A stretch of 38,859 bases of DNA from Hyphochytrium catenoides. Its lineage: Eukaryota; Sar; Hyphochytriomycetes; Hyphochytriales; Hyphochytriaceae. This document shows, one piece after another, positions 12,272 through 24,600 of this stretch; positions within the stretch are counted from its first letter, which is position 1, and each line of letters opens with the position of its first letter. The DNA lies in assembly GCA_900088475.1 (NCBI GenBank), contig FLMG01001529.1, forward strand, positions 1,683 to 40,541, written 5' to 3'. The translations under genes and the position numbers were made by a program. The notes under the pieces are model-generated. The model was not told where the DNA came from, did not search any database, and saw only the letters and a program-made list of their open reading frames with translations.

Positions 12272-12466
12272 CTAACTCTTAGCGTCGCCAGACAAACAAG
12301 GTTGCTGTGAAGACTGCCGTGCTGTTCGTGGCACCATCCTCGCTAGAGAGAGCTCTGGGAACTTGAGTGGATAGAGGTCTCCGTGGCGCTTGAGCTCATC
12401 ATGGACCATCATTAGCCTTCGTACTTTGCAGCGCCTACTATGCGCAGTAGTAGTAGATGTACTCAC
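12272..12466 (-). CDS. Possible short exon, unidentified
   Basis: A minus-strand open frame with a protein-like core (MVHDELKRHGDLYPLKFPEL) ends at TAG 12272-12274. The sequence GTGAGTACAT at about 12457-12466 resembles a strong donor and GCATAG soon after it an acceptor, but I could not build a consistent multi-exon gene. It would be divergent to the gene starting at 12568, only about 100 bp away, so it could equally be part of that promoter. Confidence 0.22.
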   Translation of the reverse strand: MSTSTTTAHSRRCKVRRLMMVHDELKRHGDLYPLKFPELSLARMVPRTARQSSQQPCLSGDAKS

Positions 12467-12567
12467 TATCTTAGCTGGTTGAAGGAAGCTGCCAAAGACC
12501 AGTAAATTGACCAGAGAGGACCAGTGCTAACGTTTCAGAGGCTGCTCAGTCAGCGTATCCAGCAAAG

Positions 12568-15446
12568 ATGTCCAATGCCGGGACGACACACTTTTCTGAC
12601 GTGACAGCAGCACAAAAGGTAGTCGATGTAGCGTAGTTTAGTAACCCTATCGGATGAGGATTTTCGACTCTTAGAGCTCTTGTACAAGGAAGAGACTGAG
12701 CACTAACATAGAGCACTTGTCCGTGTTCACAGAAACCCGCCAACGGTCTCGCTGATAACCATGATGAGAGTGATTCAGCCGTGAACGATACGGTGAGCTC
12801 GGAACTCCTCAATCTGTCTGCCACTACCCTCACTGATGCTTTCCACTTCCTCGCGGGTGGTAGGGTCTTACGGACAACCAGAACAGGCTGTTATACCTCG
12901 TCTCACTCTACTCGCATGTCGCAAAAAGTGCTGACGATAAAGAAGAATGGATTCGGAAACACGCTCTCTTGGTTCTCATATATGAGGGGATCATAGCTCA
13001 AGTCTTTGATTACGACTATGCGCCAAGTTCAGAGATTGTAGAAAGCAGGCGGAAGTACTTCAACGTGACACAGGAGGGCAAGTCTGACCTGGATTTCCTT
13101 AGGGAAGAGGGTCTGATTTCTGCATTGAGGTTATCCACTAAAGCGTTCTACCCAGCCACTTGCTACCAGATATCAGAGAAAGGCGAAGAGCTCGTAAAGA
13201 AACTCTCAAGACCAGAGAAGGACGCAGTTCATGACCTAGTCTATGCCCCGAATAGCCGTGAGCTCCTGAAGGTAGTTTGGGACGGCGACACTTTCTGGCT
13301 TAAAGCAGCAAACGGTTTTGCAAGGCAGTCGACGGTGACGGACACTGAGGACATATGCTACGTCTCAAGTGCCTATGTGCCCCAGTGTTTGCGTCGTGGA
13401 GGCCGGCCCACACTTAGCAACGCTCACAGAGCTCACGAGAGCGGTCTGGCTGGCTCCTCCTCCCTGAAGTCTCAGCTGGACGAGCTTATCACTCTGAACT
13501 CCGTATCAATTATAGTAGCTGAGTACGTCCCGTTTGGGTCAAACCAGCTGGTTCAGATCAACTACAATATTGGTTCAACGGAGCGAGTACAAGGTGGTTT
13601 CTTGACGACCGGGGTGGATGTAAATAACGGCGACACACAGTTTCATGTGGACCCGGAGCTTACGTCAGTCAACATTCTAGATTACTCTTTGACCGGCCAT
13701 GTGAACTTTGAGGCGGATATTCGGTTTCCCGAAGCCTCGGATGTAGTACAGGTGGAGACTTTTGGTGTCGCTCTAACCTCAGACGGTTCGTGTTTTTATG
13801 GCATGCAGATTGAGGCTATGATGGACAGGATCAAGGATAATCTTTCGCTGGACCAACTCTCAAGACTGCTTGTGGATGTACATCAAGATAGCTCGCGCAT
13901 TCTAGCGAGCATTGTTTCCGAGCACCAACGTGAGCTACTGGAGCTTGTCTTCATGGGTGACGCAATGAACAGAGATAAGGTCAACCTCATCATTGCGAAC
14001 GAAATTATCCCTCATCTGAGTGCTGAAGAGTACCTGGATAAGGGCGAGTATGAGAATGAGCTCAAGCAGATCCTTGGCGATACCCGGGCCGCTTTTGACA
14101 TCAGTGAGAGCGATACTATTATCTTTGGAGCCAACGGCCTAATGCTGGCTGGGCCAAACTCGCGGCACCATGAACTGCTGCTAACAAGCTATCTCAAATT
14201 TGTCTCGCTGGATGTCTTTCTTAGGAACTACTATGGTCGGCTTTTCATTTTAATGGACGATGTGGCGACGACGAAGAACTACATCCAGAAACAAGCTGTC
14301 AGTGATCCAAACTCTCTAGAAAGGACACAAAGCATCGTATCATCCATTGCCCAGCAAGCTTTCCTCATGAGTGAGATATTAGGCTTCGTGGACGAAGCTC
14401 TTGCTGTGATGAAAGTCCCAGCAGAACCTCCAGAACAGGCTGGTCGCAGCTTATATGAGCGCTTGCAGATAAGGGAGATGAAGGATCAGCTCCTGAGGAG
14501 AGCGCAGGAGCTGAAGAAGAACAATGAAGTCGTTCATAACGACCTCTCCATCTTGCGTGAACTTGTCTCCTTCCTAAGCGAGGCAAGGACAGCTAGACTG
14601 ACTCAGAACTTGGAGAGCAATCTGAAGTCACTGTGCGAACTACAAGGTGCTAATGATCGAACGAGAAGGGCGCTAGAGATCATCCAAGTAATGCTGGGAG
14701 GTGCTCTGTTATTCGCAGTCTTGGATAGACTAACAGGCGGCTACACCGTTGACGACGTTATGTGGATTAAGACCTTCACCACCAAAATCATCCAGGACCT
14801 TCCTCTCATATGGTTCTTGCTTAATATACTCTTGTGGGGCGGGTTGGGCTACGGCCTAATTCGCCTTATGCAATGGCTCCACTGGAGGTATGAGGGCGAG
14901 GCAGTGGTGAGGTCCATCGTCAACCAGCACATCAGCTTGGCTAACCTGCAGCAGCTGATCAACACAAAGGAAGTCTCTCAAGAAGAGCGAGACTATGACA
15001 AGGATCTGCTCATCGTTAAAGTGACTTACAGAGACAAGGACCCTAGACCTTGGGGTGGACTGGTCCCAACAGTGACCCTGAAGTACGAGGAAAAGTACCA
15101 GTTCCTCCTCTCCATCACCGTCAAGTATAACAAGCGCTATGCAAAGAACAAAACCCTTGTTCTATCAGGAGAGGAGCTACGGGCTAAAATCATGTCTGAC
15201 TTGCTCAACTTCTCAGTCTTTGACGACAACAACGGGAGAGGGCTCACGCTAGCAGAGGACAGGCGTAAGCCTGTGGTTAGCCAAGAGTCATCAGAGGTGA
15301 AGTCGCCCAAGAATCCCCAGGGTTCTGGAGAGGTAAGTAATGGTGGCCAAATAGATAAGGCGCAGGCAGGTGGCAGTGAAGCTGGCGGCGGAAGCAGTCC
15401 GGCGCAGGTAGTTCCCGTCATTCCTGGCGAAAAGACAGCCAAATGA
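12568..15446 (+). CDS. Unidentified 897-codon protein with winged-helix-like N-terminus and C-terminal membrane hairpin
   Basis: Exons 12568-12618, 12733-12792 and 12864-15446 join in phase 0 (introns 114 and 71 nt; donors GTAGTC and GTGAGC), giving about 897 residues. I know no named family. What can be seen in order: a helical region (about 40-80); a winged-helix-like segment (about 100-150) ending in YQISEKGEEL, the wing pattern of many MarR/PadR-like folds; a beta-rich domain (about 200-350); then a strongly conserved-looking part (EAMMDRIKDNLSLDQLSRLL, EYLDKGEYENELKQILGDT); a coiled-coil segment (about 540-635); two hydrophobic segments at about 640-662 and 683-706 that can form a hairpin; a soluble domain (about 725-840); and a Gly/Ser/Pro-rich tail. 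The long third exon is in marked contrast to the intron-dense neighbours. The N-terminal boundary is supported by the ATG and clean splices but is less certain than the large exon. Confidence 0.82.
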
Positions 15447-16615
15447 TGTGCCGAACTGTCATATGATATACAGGGATGGAATGGTAATCCTCGCCAAGAG
15501 GTACATAGCAAAGAGACAGAACTAGTCAGCCTTGATGAATCACTGCGTATTCTACCATCGTCGTGAAGGTTTGAACATTATCTATAAAAGTGAATGAAAG
15601 TAAATGTGCCAAAATATGTGACGATTGAGAGAGCACGTTACCGAGGCGTGCATCCTGCCTTCCACCAGGTCGCTATTTCTCCCTGCATCATTCAACAAGC
15701 TCCTTTTCTTTGCTCGTTCTTCGCGTCTCTGATTCTCAATCCTCCGCTCCTGTAGAGCTTCATTGGATTTTTCATCAGTAGCTTCTGCTCCTCATGCAGG
15801 CAAACAAAGCTCCTCCCTCATTATCCGTCCAGATACAGGTTTATCAAGCCTTCGCTGTTCTATCCTGCTTTGCCCCAGTACGTACTTTCGTCCTCGAGAA
15901 CACCTTCCTTAGGTGTCCATCTCCTAATGAATCGATGGGTAGCTAACCTTTGTATTGGCTAATTATCCGACTGCCGAGGGCTAGTATAGACTTTACATGT
16001 TGCAGGGATGCAATGATCATGGCAAGCGATGAAGAGTTTTCACGCTGCTGTCGATGCTGGCACTGATTATGCGAATGAAGCTGGAAGTCTCTACTTCGAA
16101 GTGTTTTCCATAAAAATTTATGGCTTTTATAATATGAGACAGAAAGCCGATGACTGACGGATGGCTGATGACCAGACTTGTTAGTCAAAAGCATGAGACT
16201 AAAATGGCAAAATATCGGATATTGGTTTGGCGCTCATAACATTTGATAGTACTCTACGGGGGTTTGTTACTCCCAGGTCAAAGGGAGTTCCCCTATACTT
16301 GCTTGCTATACCAGGGGTACCCCCCACCCAGGGGCAGACAAGGTCAATGCGCCGTCACCCCAAAGGTGTGGCACTTGTGTGTTTTATTAGGTGGTCCCAA
16401 GTCCCCATACAAACTGCCCGTGAAAGGCTCTGGACCACCAACCCGAACCATCCACCACCAATGCCGCGGGATGTTGCCGCGATGAAGTTGCGCTCCTGTA
16501 GCCCTGTGCGCTGTGTTTTGCCTGGCCTGCCCCGATCTCTGTCGCTCTGCACAGATACCTCAATCAAACACCGTCATCACCCCTAGCAGACGGGACCTGA
16601 ACTAAGCCGAGAACC
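15447..16615. other. Intergenic region before RPL37, nothing recognised
   Basis: The 1.17 kb between the unidentified membrane protein and RPL37 has no convincing coding sequence. Open frames at 15943-16194 (-) and 16227-16586 (+) show no splice partners or family features. A C/G-run cluster with the 10-bp palindrome GGGGTACCCC sits near 16314-16324 and is probably within the RPL37 promoter side. Confidence 0.5.
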
Positions 16616-17196
16616 ATGGTAAGTGTGGCTTGATGTGCTATAGATGAGCAACTTAGATCTCTTGAGATTTGGGAATGGCCCTCAATGTCTTGTCGTCTCA
16701 GATGGTGTGTTCGGATTGAGTGCTCACGCATTGAGCTACTGCCAATGCTCCAAGCGAGTTCTTTGCTGCGCAACTATTCATCATTTGGTTTAGTGGCTTC
16801 GAAACCACCCCGCGTCGGAAGATCACCTCACGCTTGATATCGTCTTTCCTCAGACTAAGGGAACGTCAAGTTTCGGTAAGCGCCACAACAAGACCCACAC
16901 GCTCTGTGTGAGGTGTGGAAGGAGGGCTTTCCACATTCAGAAGTCTACTTGCGGCTCCTGCGGCTACCCTCAGGCCTCCATGCGTAGATACAACTGGAGC
17001 GTGAAGGCTAAGCGCCGCCGCACCCAGGGCACTGGACGCATGCGTTACCTCAAGGACATGCCTCGCAAATTCAAGAACGGTTTCCGTGAAGGTGAATGCT
17101 CCCCAGCGTGCTTGAAGCTCCTTAACCTAGACATCTGACAGGTTCCATGTTTTAGGCACCACTGCGAAGTCAAAGAAGGCTGCCAAGCAGCAGTAA
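16616..17196 (+). CDS. RPL37: 60S ribosomal protein L37 (eL37), 3 exons
   Basis: Component of the large cytosolic ribosomal subunit that binds rRNA through a four-cysteine zinc finger. Exons 16616-16618, 16854-17091 and 17156-17196 give 93 aa, the usual length (about 90-97). The protein begins [19 protein letters not shown]. The zinc-binding motif CVRC - 11 residues - CGSC is intact, and the basic tract [20 protein letters not shown] is typical. The last exon adds [12 protein letters not shown]. The first exon consists of the start codon alone: ATG is followed immediately by GTAAGT, and a 235-nt intron separates it from codon 2. This arrangement is common in ribosomal protein genes of intron-rich eukaryotes and lets the intron help control expression. 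The second intron is 64 nt (GTGAAT...TTTTAG). Confidence 0.97.
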
Positions 17197-17656
17197 ATGA
17201 GGTTCCCGTAGCGTGCAATCAGGTTTAGTTGTTCAGACGAGAAGGGGTTGACTGTGACATAAAGCAGTGTCAAATGAACAACTTATACAGGGGGAAGCAG
17301 TTTGCTTGCTCGTCTTCTCTTGATCCCTTTGTCCTCGTTAGGAACGGGCTCCTTTGCCACGAACGAGCACCTCTCTTAATTGTCTCTTTAAGTGGTGATA
17401 CTCTAGTGTCCCTTCCTCTTCAAATTTTCTTGGTGAGGATTGCCGGATCCATCTCACTCTCCTTCTAGCACTATGAGGGGTTACTGTCCAGAAGTTTGGA
17501 TAAGGGTTGAATCTTCGCTTAGTGACTCACCTACTGAACAGTGCAGTACGATTATGGTCCAAGTAGCATCAAATGAGGAATGATGCCCGCAAATGGATTT
17601 GTCGAACCAGGGTCCTCCTTTTTGCAGGAAGTGAAGTGAGGGAAACTGATGTGAGG
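17197..17656. other. Intergenic region between RPL37 and the MGN protein gene
   Basis: About 460 bp, presumably the RPL37 3' untranslated region and the promoter of the next gene on the same strand. A 79-codon open frame (17229-17468) has no family features. Nothing else is recognised. Confidence 0.45.
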
Positions 17657-18362
17657 ATGGGTAACTGCTTTGTGAAAAATAGACTTTCAGGGACTGTAAG
17701 CGTCAGCAGCAGCTAGCTGTGGATGTCGAGGTTGGATGTGGAAACGCTGTCTTGTTGCTCCTTTCCAGTGGGCCAACGTAGGCCTTTCAAACTCCACTAA
17801 CAGTAGAGCATGAATGCGCTGACTTGTTTCTAAAATACGAGCACTCGCAAGGGGTAACTCTTTCCGCAGAAAGTCATGAAGGTTTGTCTGCAGCCCTGCT
17901 CACTCACATGGCACAAGAGGTGCTCGCATAGTATCAGGCCATCATCCGGCCAGGTCCTTCGTTACATAAATATATACCTTCACACACACCTCGGGAAGCT
18001 TGTGGACGTCGTGGTGGCCCTTAGACCAGCAGCCCAAGAAGATAACGAACGTCCAGGAATGCGAACCAATCTCTGGATATGTCCACAGCGTTAATGCCCT
18101 TGATCCTGTTGTTGTCCTAGTTGCTGTACAGGCAGATCTGGGAAAGCTTCAGAACGATCTTCAAGAACTAGTAAGCCCAGTCTTTTATGAACTCCAAAAG
18201 TACCGTCAACGGCAATCGCAACACCTTCACATGTCTATTATAAGTAAGAAGCTCAACTTGAGCTCGCCCTCTCTCCTTCGTGCTCACTCACACCTGGCAG
18301 CAGCAAGCCATTACTCTGTTCGCTTCTTAAGCCAGGAGGCTGCTTGTCTGCATATGCGTTGA
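17657..18362 (+). CDS. Unidentified 183-aa protein, possibly N-myristoylated
   Basis: Exons 17657-17695, 17782-17930 and 17999-18362 join in phase (0, then 2) and give 183 aa. Introns are 86 and 68 nt (GTAAGC...ACGTAG and GTATCA...GGGAAG). The N-terminus MGNCFVKNRLSGT fits an N-myristoylation site with a cysteine at position 4 that could be palmitoylated; this is inference from motif only. The middle is helical (ECADLFLKYEHSQG; AALLTHMAQEVLAYLW), followed by a leucine/valine-rich part with a coiled-coil look (VVVLVAVQADLGKLQNDLQEL). I do not recognise the family. It ends about 270 bp before VPS15 on the same strand; VPS15 also starts MGN. An extra intron after residue LQEL (GTAAGC) is possible and would change the C-terminus. 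Confidence 0.55.
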
Positions 18363-18632
18363 GCAGTGATTTGTCCATATCATCTACGGCTAAACAAGCC
18401 AAAGAGGATGTGGAAGGCGGCCAGTGAGTCATACTGGCCAGGTTAGAATGTGCCTAGCCTTGCTAGGGGTGAGTCGATGATCCTCAAGCATTGAAGTTGG
18501 ACTTGTGGCGAAGTAGATTGAGAAAGAAGATAGTGTCTGCTCTCTCTTGGTGGCAGGAGAGGATCGTAGTAAAGGATTGAACGATAGCTCAGGGTGCTAC
18601 ACATTGTGAGGTAACAAACGGAGATAGGCGTC

Positions 18633-21600
18633 ATGGGGAATGTGTTGATCCGCAACCCTACTGGCAGCCTGGACGCTGCTGCAGTATCCTCCCAATATCG
18701 GACATACGTGCTGGAATATAACCAAAATGTGGTCTATCAGAAACTTCTCAATGCAGATAGTAGGTATGATACGGATATAACCCTTGTTCGACCAGCATGG
18801 AGCTCAGGCTAACCGTGGCACCAAGGTTTATGAAGTCGGTGCAGGTTAAATGCAATGGTGGTGCTCTCCTGGTCAAGGTGTACATCAAGGCTGATGCACA
18901 GGAAAAGCTTGAACCGTACCAGGCAGCGGTGCAACGAATATACCAAGCGCTCTCATTAGCTAAGCAGCCGAACCTACTGCCATATCAGGTAGAGTTCTGG
19001 CGTACACCTGGGCAAGCTTACATCGCTAATTGACTGACCAATATTGCTGCAGGAATGGAAGTGGTCGTCACGGTTAAATGTGGCCTTTCTAGTGCGGCAA
19101 TTCTTCATGTACAACCTTCATGACAGACTCAGTACGCGACCATTCTTGACACAAATTGAGAAGAGATGGCTCACCTTCCAGATCTTGAAGGCCTTAGAGC
19201 AAATGAAGGCTACAGGTAGGAGCTGTTTTAGTGGCCGTGATTCACACTTCGTGTTCGGGCTAAAGACGGCCGAAAAGGAATATGCCATGGAGATATCAAG
19301 AGCGAGAATGTCATGGTCACTTCGTGGAACTGGATCTTCCTTACAGGTAGGCTAAGCTTCCGTTCGTAATTAAGGCGTGGTCTTCACTCTTGTCCCTCAG
19401 ACTTTGCATGCCACAAGCCAACTTATCTCCAGGAAGACAACCCGGCCTACTTTTTCTACTACTTCAGGTTTGTCCACGCGGAATGACTGCAATGGCCCAT
19501 TACTCGCCCATGACACTTATTGACTTGGATTTGTCAAATGAAAACCTACAGTAGCTCGAGTAACACGCGCAGATGCAACGTGGCGCCAGAGCGCTTTCTC
19601 AAGTCTTCTGCAACTGTCGATGCTGCCTTCTTATCAAACCTTGAAAACAGTGCCATCTCTCCTGAGGAGTTTGATCGCCAGGTAGCTCATTACATTCATT
19701 AGAGCTCACAAGAGACTCCCTGACGAGTTTCACGGCAGGCGGAGCTCTTTGGCGTTGATGCTAACGGTGCCAGAAGCTCCAGCCCACTGCATGAGAGCAT
19801 GGATGTCTTTTCAGCGGGTTGTGTCATCGCTCACATCTTCCTCGGTGATACAGTAGTTTTTGACTACCCTGCGTTGCTCCGCTACCGGACGGGCGATGAC
19901 TCAATGCTGTCTGAGCTCAGAAATATCGAGGATGTGCGAGTACAGGAGTTAGTGCGTCACATGATTCAGAGGTGAGGGTGCCACTGCTTGGGAAGTATGC
20001 TAGTTTGTTTCCAGGTGTTGTTTATGTGACAGATCTTATATTCATCCTTCTCTGTCGATTGAACTTGAAAGCAATCGTTCCTCCCAACATGAGGAAGTGC
20101 CCCTGTCCCATATTCAGTATTTTCTGTTGTTTTCGCAGTTCTCGGTCTGTCCGATGCTCATAGATCCAAGGACCTCAACGTGCTAGTGAAGAATCTTTCG
20201 GTGACTGCCAAAATTCGCTTGCTGTCCACTTAACCACTCCACTCCTGACAGGGATCCTCGGAAGCGCTTAGGTGGTGGGGACTATTTGAAGATGTTCTTG
20301 GGCGAAGACAAGCTCTTTCCACTGTACTTCAACGCATTATACCAGTTTATGACATCCCTATTGTCCGAAGGTGGGTAGAGACGACCAGTTCATTGTGGAA
20401 GAGCTGCAACCTTTCCAATAACTGAAGTACTGTGTCAGACTACCGGTCTGCAGACTCCAGAATCAATCTTGTGTGTCGAAAGTATGACTGGATCCTTCGC
20501 AAGTTGGCTAACGTGACGGACAGTGACGGAGCCGAGTTTTTCTCTAAAAGAGCCCGGCTGTTGGATGATTCCACACACGAGTCTAGTTCCAATAACAGTA
20601 AGTACCCAAATGAAGGAATCAGTTGTCAGACACTCCGTGGAACACAATCCCTCTGTTCCCCCAACAGCCGCCAAAAGTGAGTCCGAGTTGACTGGAGAAT
20701 CTGCAAAGAATGGGCTCCAAGGTTTGCTGAAGGATGCCAACGAGTTCGAACAAGACCTGCAGCAGGCAATATCCATTTCTTCTAAGCCCTCAGACCATCC
20801 AGCGGCTAGGTATGGCAAGTGATTGAGAACCAAATTCATAGTATTGACTGGCAGCTTCAAAACAGTCGAACCCGAGTCAAAAGTGAAGAAGTTTGGCATG
20901 GCCTGAATAAGTCATGCGTGCGTGCCAGTGACATGATGAGAATAAACACTGTAAAGACCCAGTCCCCGTCCAAGGATGCCGGCCTGGCCATCGTGTTATC
21001 CGTTGTCATGTCGTCGCTACGGCATGTACGTCTTCCTCATTCAAAGTTGACGGGAATTGCACTACTGGTCCGGTAAGTTGACCTAGAAAGGATTTCTTCT
21101 TACGCCAACTATTTATTTACCGTTCTTTACACTTGGCCAGTCTTGGGGCCCATGTAGACGATGATCTGAGGCTGCAGCGCATCGTACCCTACTTACTGGC
21201 GATACTGAGTGATAGAAGTGCCCAAGGTAGCGTTTGTGCCGCGCCGTACAGGAAAGCGGCTGACATCTCAAACTCGCAGTTCGAGCCGCTGGCATCCGGT
21301 CGCTGTCAGTTGTATTAGGAATGGTCACATCCCTCTCACCTTCGGATATCAACATCTTTCCTCAGTACATCCTCCCTGCACTCACTCGCTTCCCCTCGGA
21401 CCCTGAAGAAATGGTAAGGAATGTTTGATGTCGTTATCAAATGTTGCCGACTGGTGACTGACCATGAGTACGTAACCATTCTGCTGTCCCTAGGTGAGAG
21501 TCGCATTTGCAGAGTGCCTACCCAAGTTGGCAGAGACTAGCCGCAGCTTCTTGGACATCGCCTTCGCAATGCGACAGGACATTGACACAGAGGACAGGCT

Positions 21601-24600
21601 GGTTGGTAAGGACTCTTACTGGAACTCCTATCGCCCTATTCCTAAGCCTTTGCAGTACCTAGAGGCAATGCCTTCCCTCACTCTATTTTATTATAGGGAA
21701 AGCCAAACCTAAACGTGGAAAGTCTGCCACAGACAAGGACTCTTTCAATTTTGATAAGGAGCTTAGTAGGCTCCACGAGGTATTCTTGACTCCATCAGCA
21801 TCCTCTTGCCCACTTTTTAACAGAATATGTATAGATGATATCACGATTTGTTCTCCGGGTAGCAGCGCCGGATCAGAAGAGCTCCTCTCCCTTGGTTAAG
21901 CGTGCGCTGCTTCGCGATATCACTCGCTTGTGCATCTTTTTCGGCCGGGAGAGAACTTTAGACGTAGTCCTTCCGCAACTCATTACCTTTCTAAATGATA
22001 GAGACTGGGAGCTGCGATCTGCATTCTTTGAGCATATCGCGGGAGTCTGCGCCTTCGTTGGGCGCACGTCACTGGAGATGTATATATTGCCATGTATTGA
22101 GCAGGCTCTCATTGACGTAGAAGAAATTGTCATTGCTAGGGCGTTACAATGTCTTTCCGTTCTTTGTGAGCTTGGGCTCTTCCAGCGCCATGCATTGGTA
22201 GAAAAGTCCCAAACCACTGCTCCACTATTATTGCACCCGAGCTGGTGGATCAGGTACGGCTTACTATTTACAGGCCGATGGAAATGCCAGGGAACGGGAA
22301 GTGAGGGTCTTCTGGGTTAGCGACGAGGTGTTCTAGAGCTCATTTATTTCATTCCAGGGACGCCGCTGTCAGACTAATGGCTACCATTGCCCGAGAGCTT
22401 GGCCCAGTTGATGTCCAAGCCTTTCTTCTGCCAGTACTTCGCCCTTACCTCCAGACTCCACTCTTAGCAAAGAAGATCGATGCTGCAACAATAAGGTTTT
22501 AAGTCTATCCAATTCACCCCACCTCCCTTTCATAATGTTTGATTTGACTAACCTGAACACTCTCTAAGCGACGCGCTCCGGAGTCCTGTCTCACGAGAAG
22601 CTTTTGATAAGGCACTACTTGGTGGCTATCAGGGCTTGGAAATCGGGGCAGTTCAACCGGTACCCAACCTTCCGCATGGGTTGGAGCAGAACAAGGATGG
22701 TTTCGTTGCGGTAACTGTTGGCAATGTAAGTGCCAGCTGTTAGAATGTAATATCATGCTCGGCTTCTGTAAAGGGGTCCTCATATCAACCTTTTGAAAAC
22801 TCAGGGTGGTAGCAAGAGTCAGGAGGACCATAGATCGACTGCGGGGCCCCCAACGCCGCCTTTTGCCGGTAAGTAATGCTTTATTACCTGGCATGGCGTA
22901 GGTCTACCCTGAGCTGCATAGTAATAGGCATAACTGAAGGTTCAGCGACGGATGCACAAAGCACAGACGGTTCTGTACAAGCTGGACTTGTTGATGGGGA
23001 GCTGGACAAGCTTCGTATGATTTTTAAATACGTGGAGGCAGCATCTAGGCAGATGAGAAGTAAACTTCATGTGGCACGCTCCGAACAATCGGCTAAGCTA
23101 AAAGGCCAGCAGGTCCACAGACAGTGTTCACTTTTTCCATTTAAGCACTGACTCACCGAAAACTAAGTTCCCGTGTCCTTCCTTCCATGTATATATGGTT
23201 CTATTTGCGTTAAACACCACGATAGGGCGAAGGCGACCCCTCACTAACGCATTTCTCCTTTAGGATGCGGCACTGCATGTTGATTATGCCAAGAAGATGA
23301 ACTCCTCCATGCTACATACCCTTCGGATCCCCGATCAGCGGATAACGACGATCTCCCCCAAGCATTATCAAAGTAAAATCAGTCCCCAAGGGCAGAAGGG
23401 GGTCGCAAGAACTGACAATAGTCTTGGCCGAAAGACTTGTCGCTCCCTCGAGGAAATTGTTGGAGTAAGCCAGTTTCTCGCTTCATTCCCCTGCCCACAC
23501 GACCACCGTAAGCTAACGCACCGCTCTTCTCTATCCTACGCGTGATCTAAAAGATTTACGGACTGACACTTAATCCTGTCACCCAAAATGATACCCCGTC
23601 AACCCCACGTGGGACAAGCATTCCTCCTGGAACTGGTAGTCCCGCAGAAGGTAAGGGCTTAAAGAGACTACTGTGAGTGGTGGACACTGAGCTTTCCTTA
23701 TGGATTAGCCTATCTGCAAGGAGTGGAAAGGACGCGCAGAGAAGAACGCTTAGGGAGCTCGGACAGCACCTCCGGCTCGACGGTCAGTTCCTGAAGCGAT
23801 GTTCTTAGGGACTTGATTGCCCCTAATCTGAGATGCACCAGAAAGGAGTGATGAAGAAGCTGAACAAGGTGGAGAACCCAGACCCTTTCCTTCTGGACGC
23901 AGCTTCGGTCATAAGCAGAATCAACTCTCTTTGTAAGTGCACTCCTTAAGCCCACAGCAATAGGGTTAGATTGGGAGAATAGTTACAGCAAGAGCCAGCG
24001 GGCCGGTGCCCAGTCTAACAAAACAGAGTAATGTGACTGACTCGAGATACAGCCATCCCCCCTCTACCACAATATTTTGGCGTCCTCTCAACGGAAGAGG
24101 GTCTGCCCTACTCGATCTACAATCCACCATCAGCTTCTGCATCCAGGTACGTAGGGCTCTAGTTGGAATGCAAGACTATGAGTTATTGGTATCGTGGCTC
24201 TACTTTACTCTGCCGATGTGTATCACACCAACGAGCTTGCCCTCTGTCTTGCATGCATCTATTAACGTTAGCTGTCGCTATATGTCCTGCTCTCGTCACC
24301 TCCGTGTTCGCTCCATCTCTCCCACGTGCTGTTAGTGTGGGTGCAGGTTCCGTTGGTGCCGATACCAACTTCAGGTATATACCTTCAATGGAAAGCAGAT
24401 AGGCTATCCATCAGGAGTCACGATACGTTCTTTATAGGGATTGGAGACCCAAGGAGGGCGTCTTGTTGGCTGAGATCAAGGAGCACACTGCTGCGGTTAA
24501 CCGACTCGCTGTCGCACAAGTAGGCCCAGTTTTCCTTGTTTTCGAAACCCCTCCCTAATCTCTTTGCTAACGGGCAATTACGTAACCCTTTGTCTAACCG

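Larger units (their letters stand above)
5145..12567. other. Gene-poor block, about 7.4 kb, no convincing coding sequence
   Basis: No open frame here reaches recognisable family similarity, and I could not chain short frames through splice sites as I could for every flanking gene. Weak candidates with protein-like stretches are listed separately (7766-7953 minus, 8640-8871 plus, 10258-10545 minus, 12272-12466 minus). T-rich runs (6752-6759) and A-rich runs (7390-7399), triplet-rich sequence (about 10.8-12.2 kb) and a short direct repeat (11.32-11.36 kb) occur. There are no inverted terminal repeats, reverse transcriptase or transposase motifs, tRNA, rRNA or snRNA genes that I can see. It may hold long untranslated regions, a non-coding transcript or decayed sequence. 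Confidence 0.6.

Noticed and set aside
18764-18795. A 32-nt first intron for VPS15
   Set aside because: Using the acceptor at 18825 instead gives a 62-nt intron with a CTAAC site and restores the family-like sequence SRFMKSV.
20435-20899. Minus-strand open frame of 154 codons
   Set aside because: Antisense to VPS15 exons 9-11, which are in phase and match the family; no splice or family support on the minus strand.
22514-22894. Minus-strand open frame of 126 codons
   Set aside because: Overlaps VPS15 exons 18-19 on the other strand and shows no domain.
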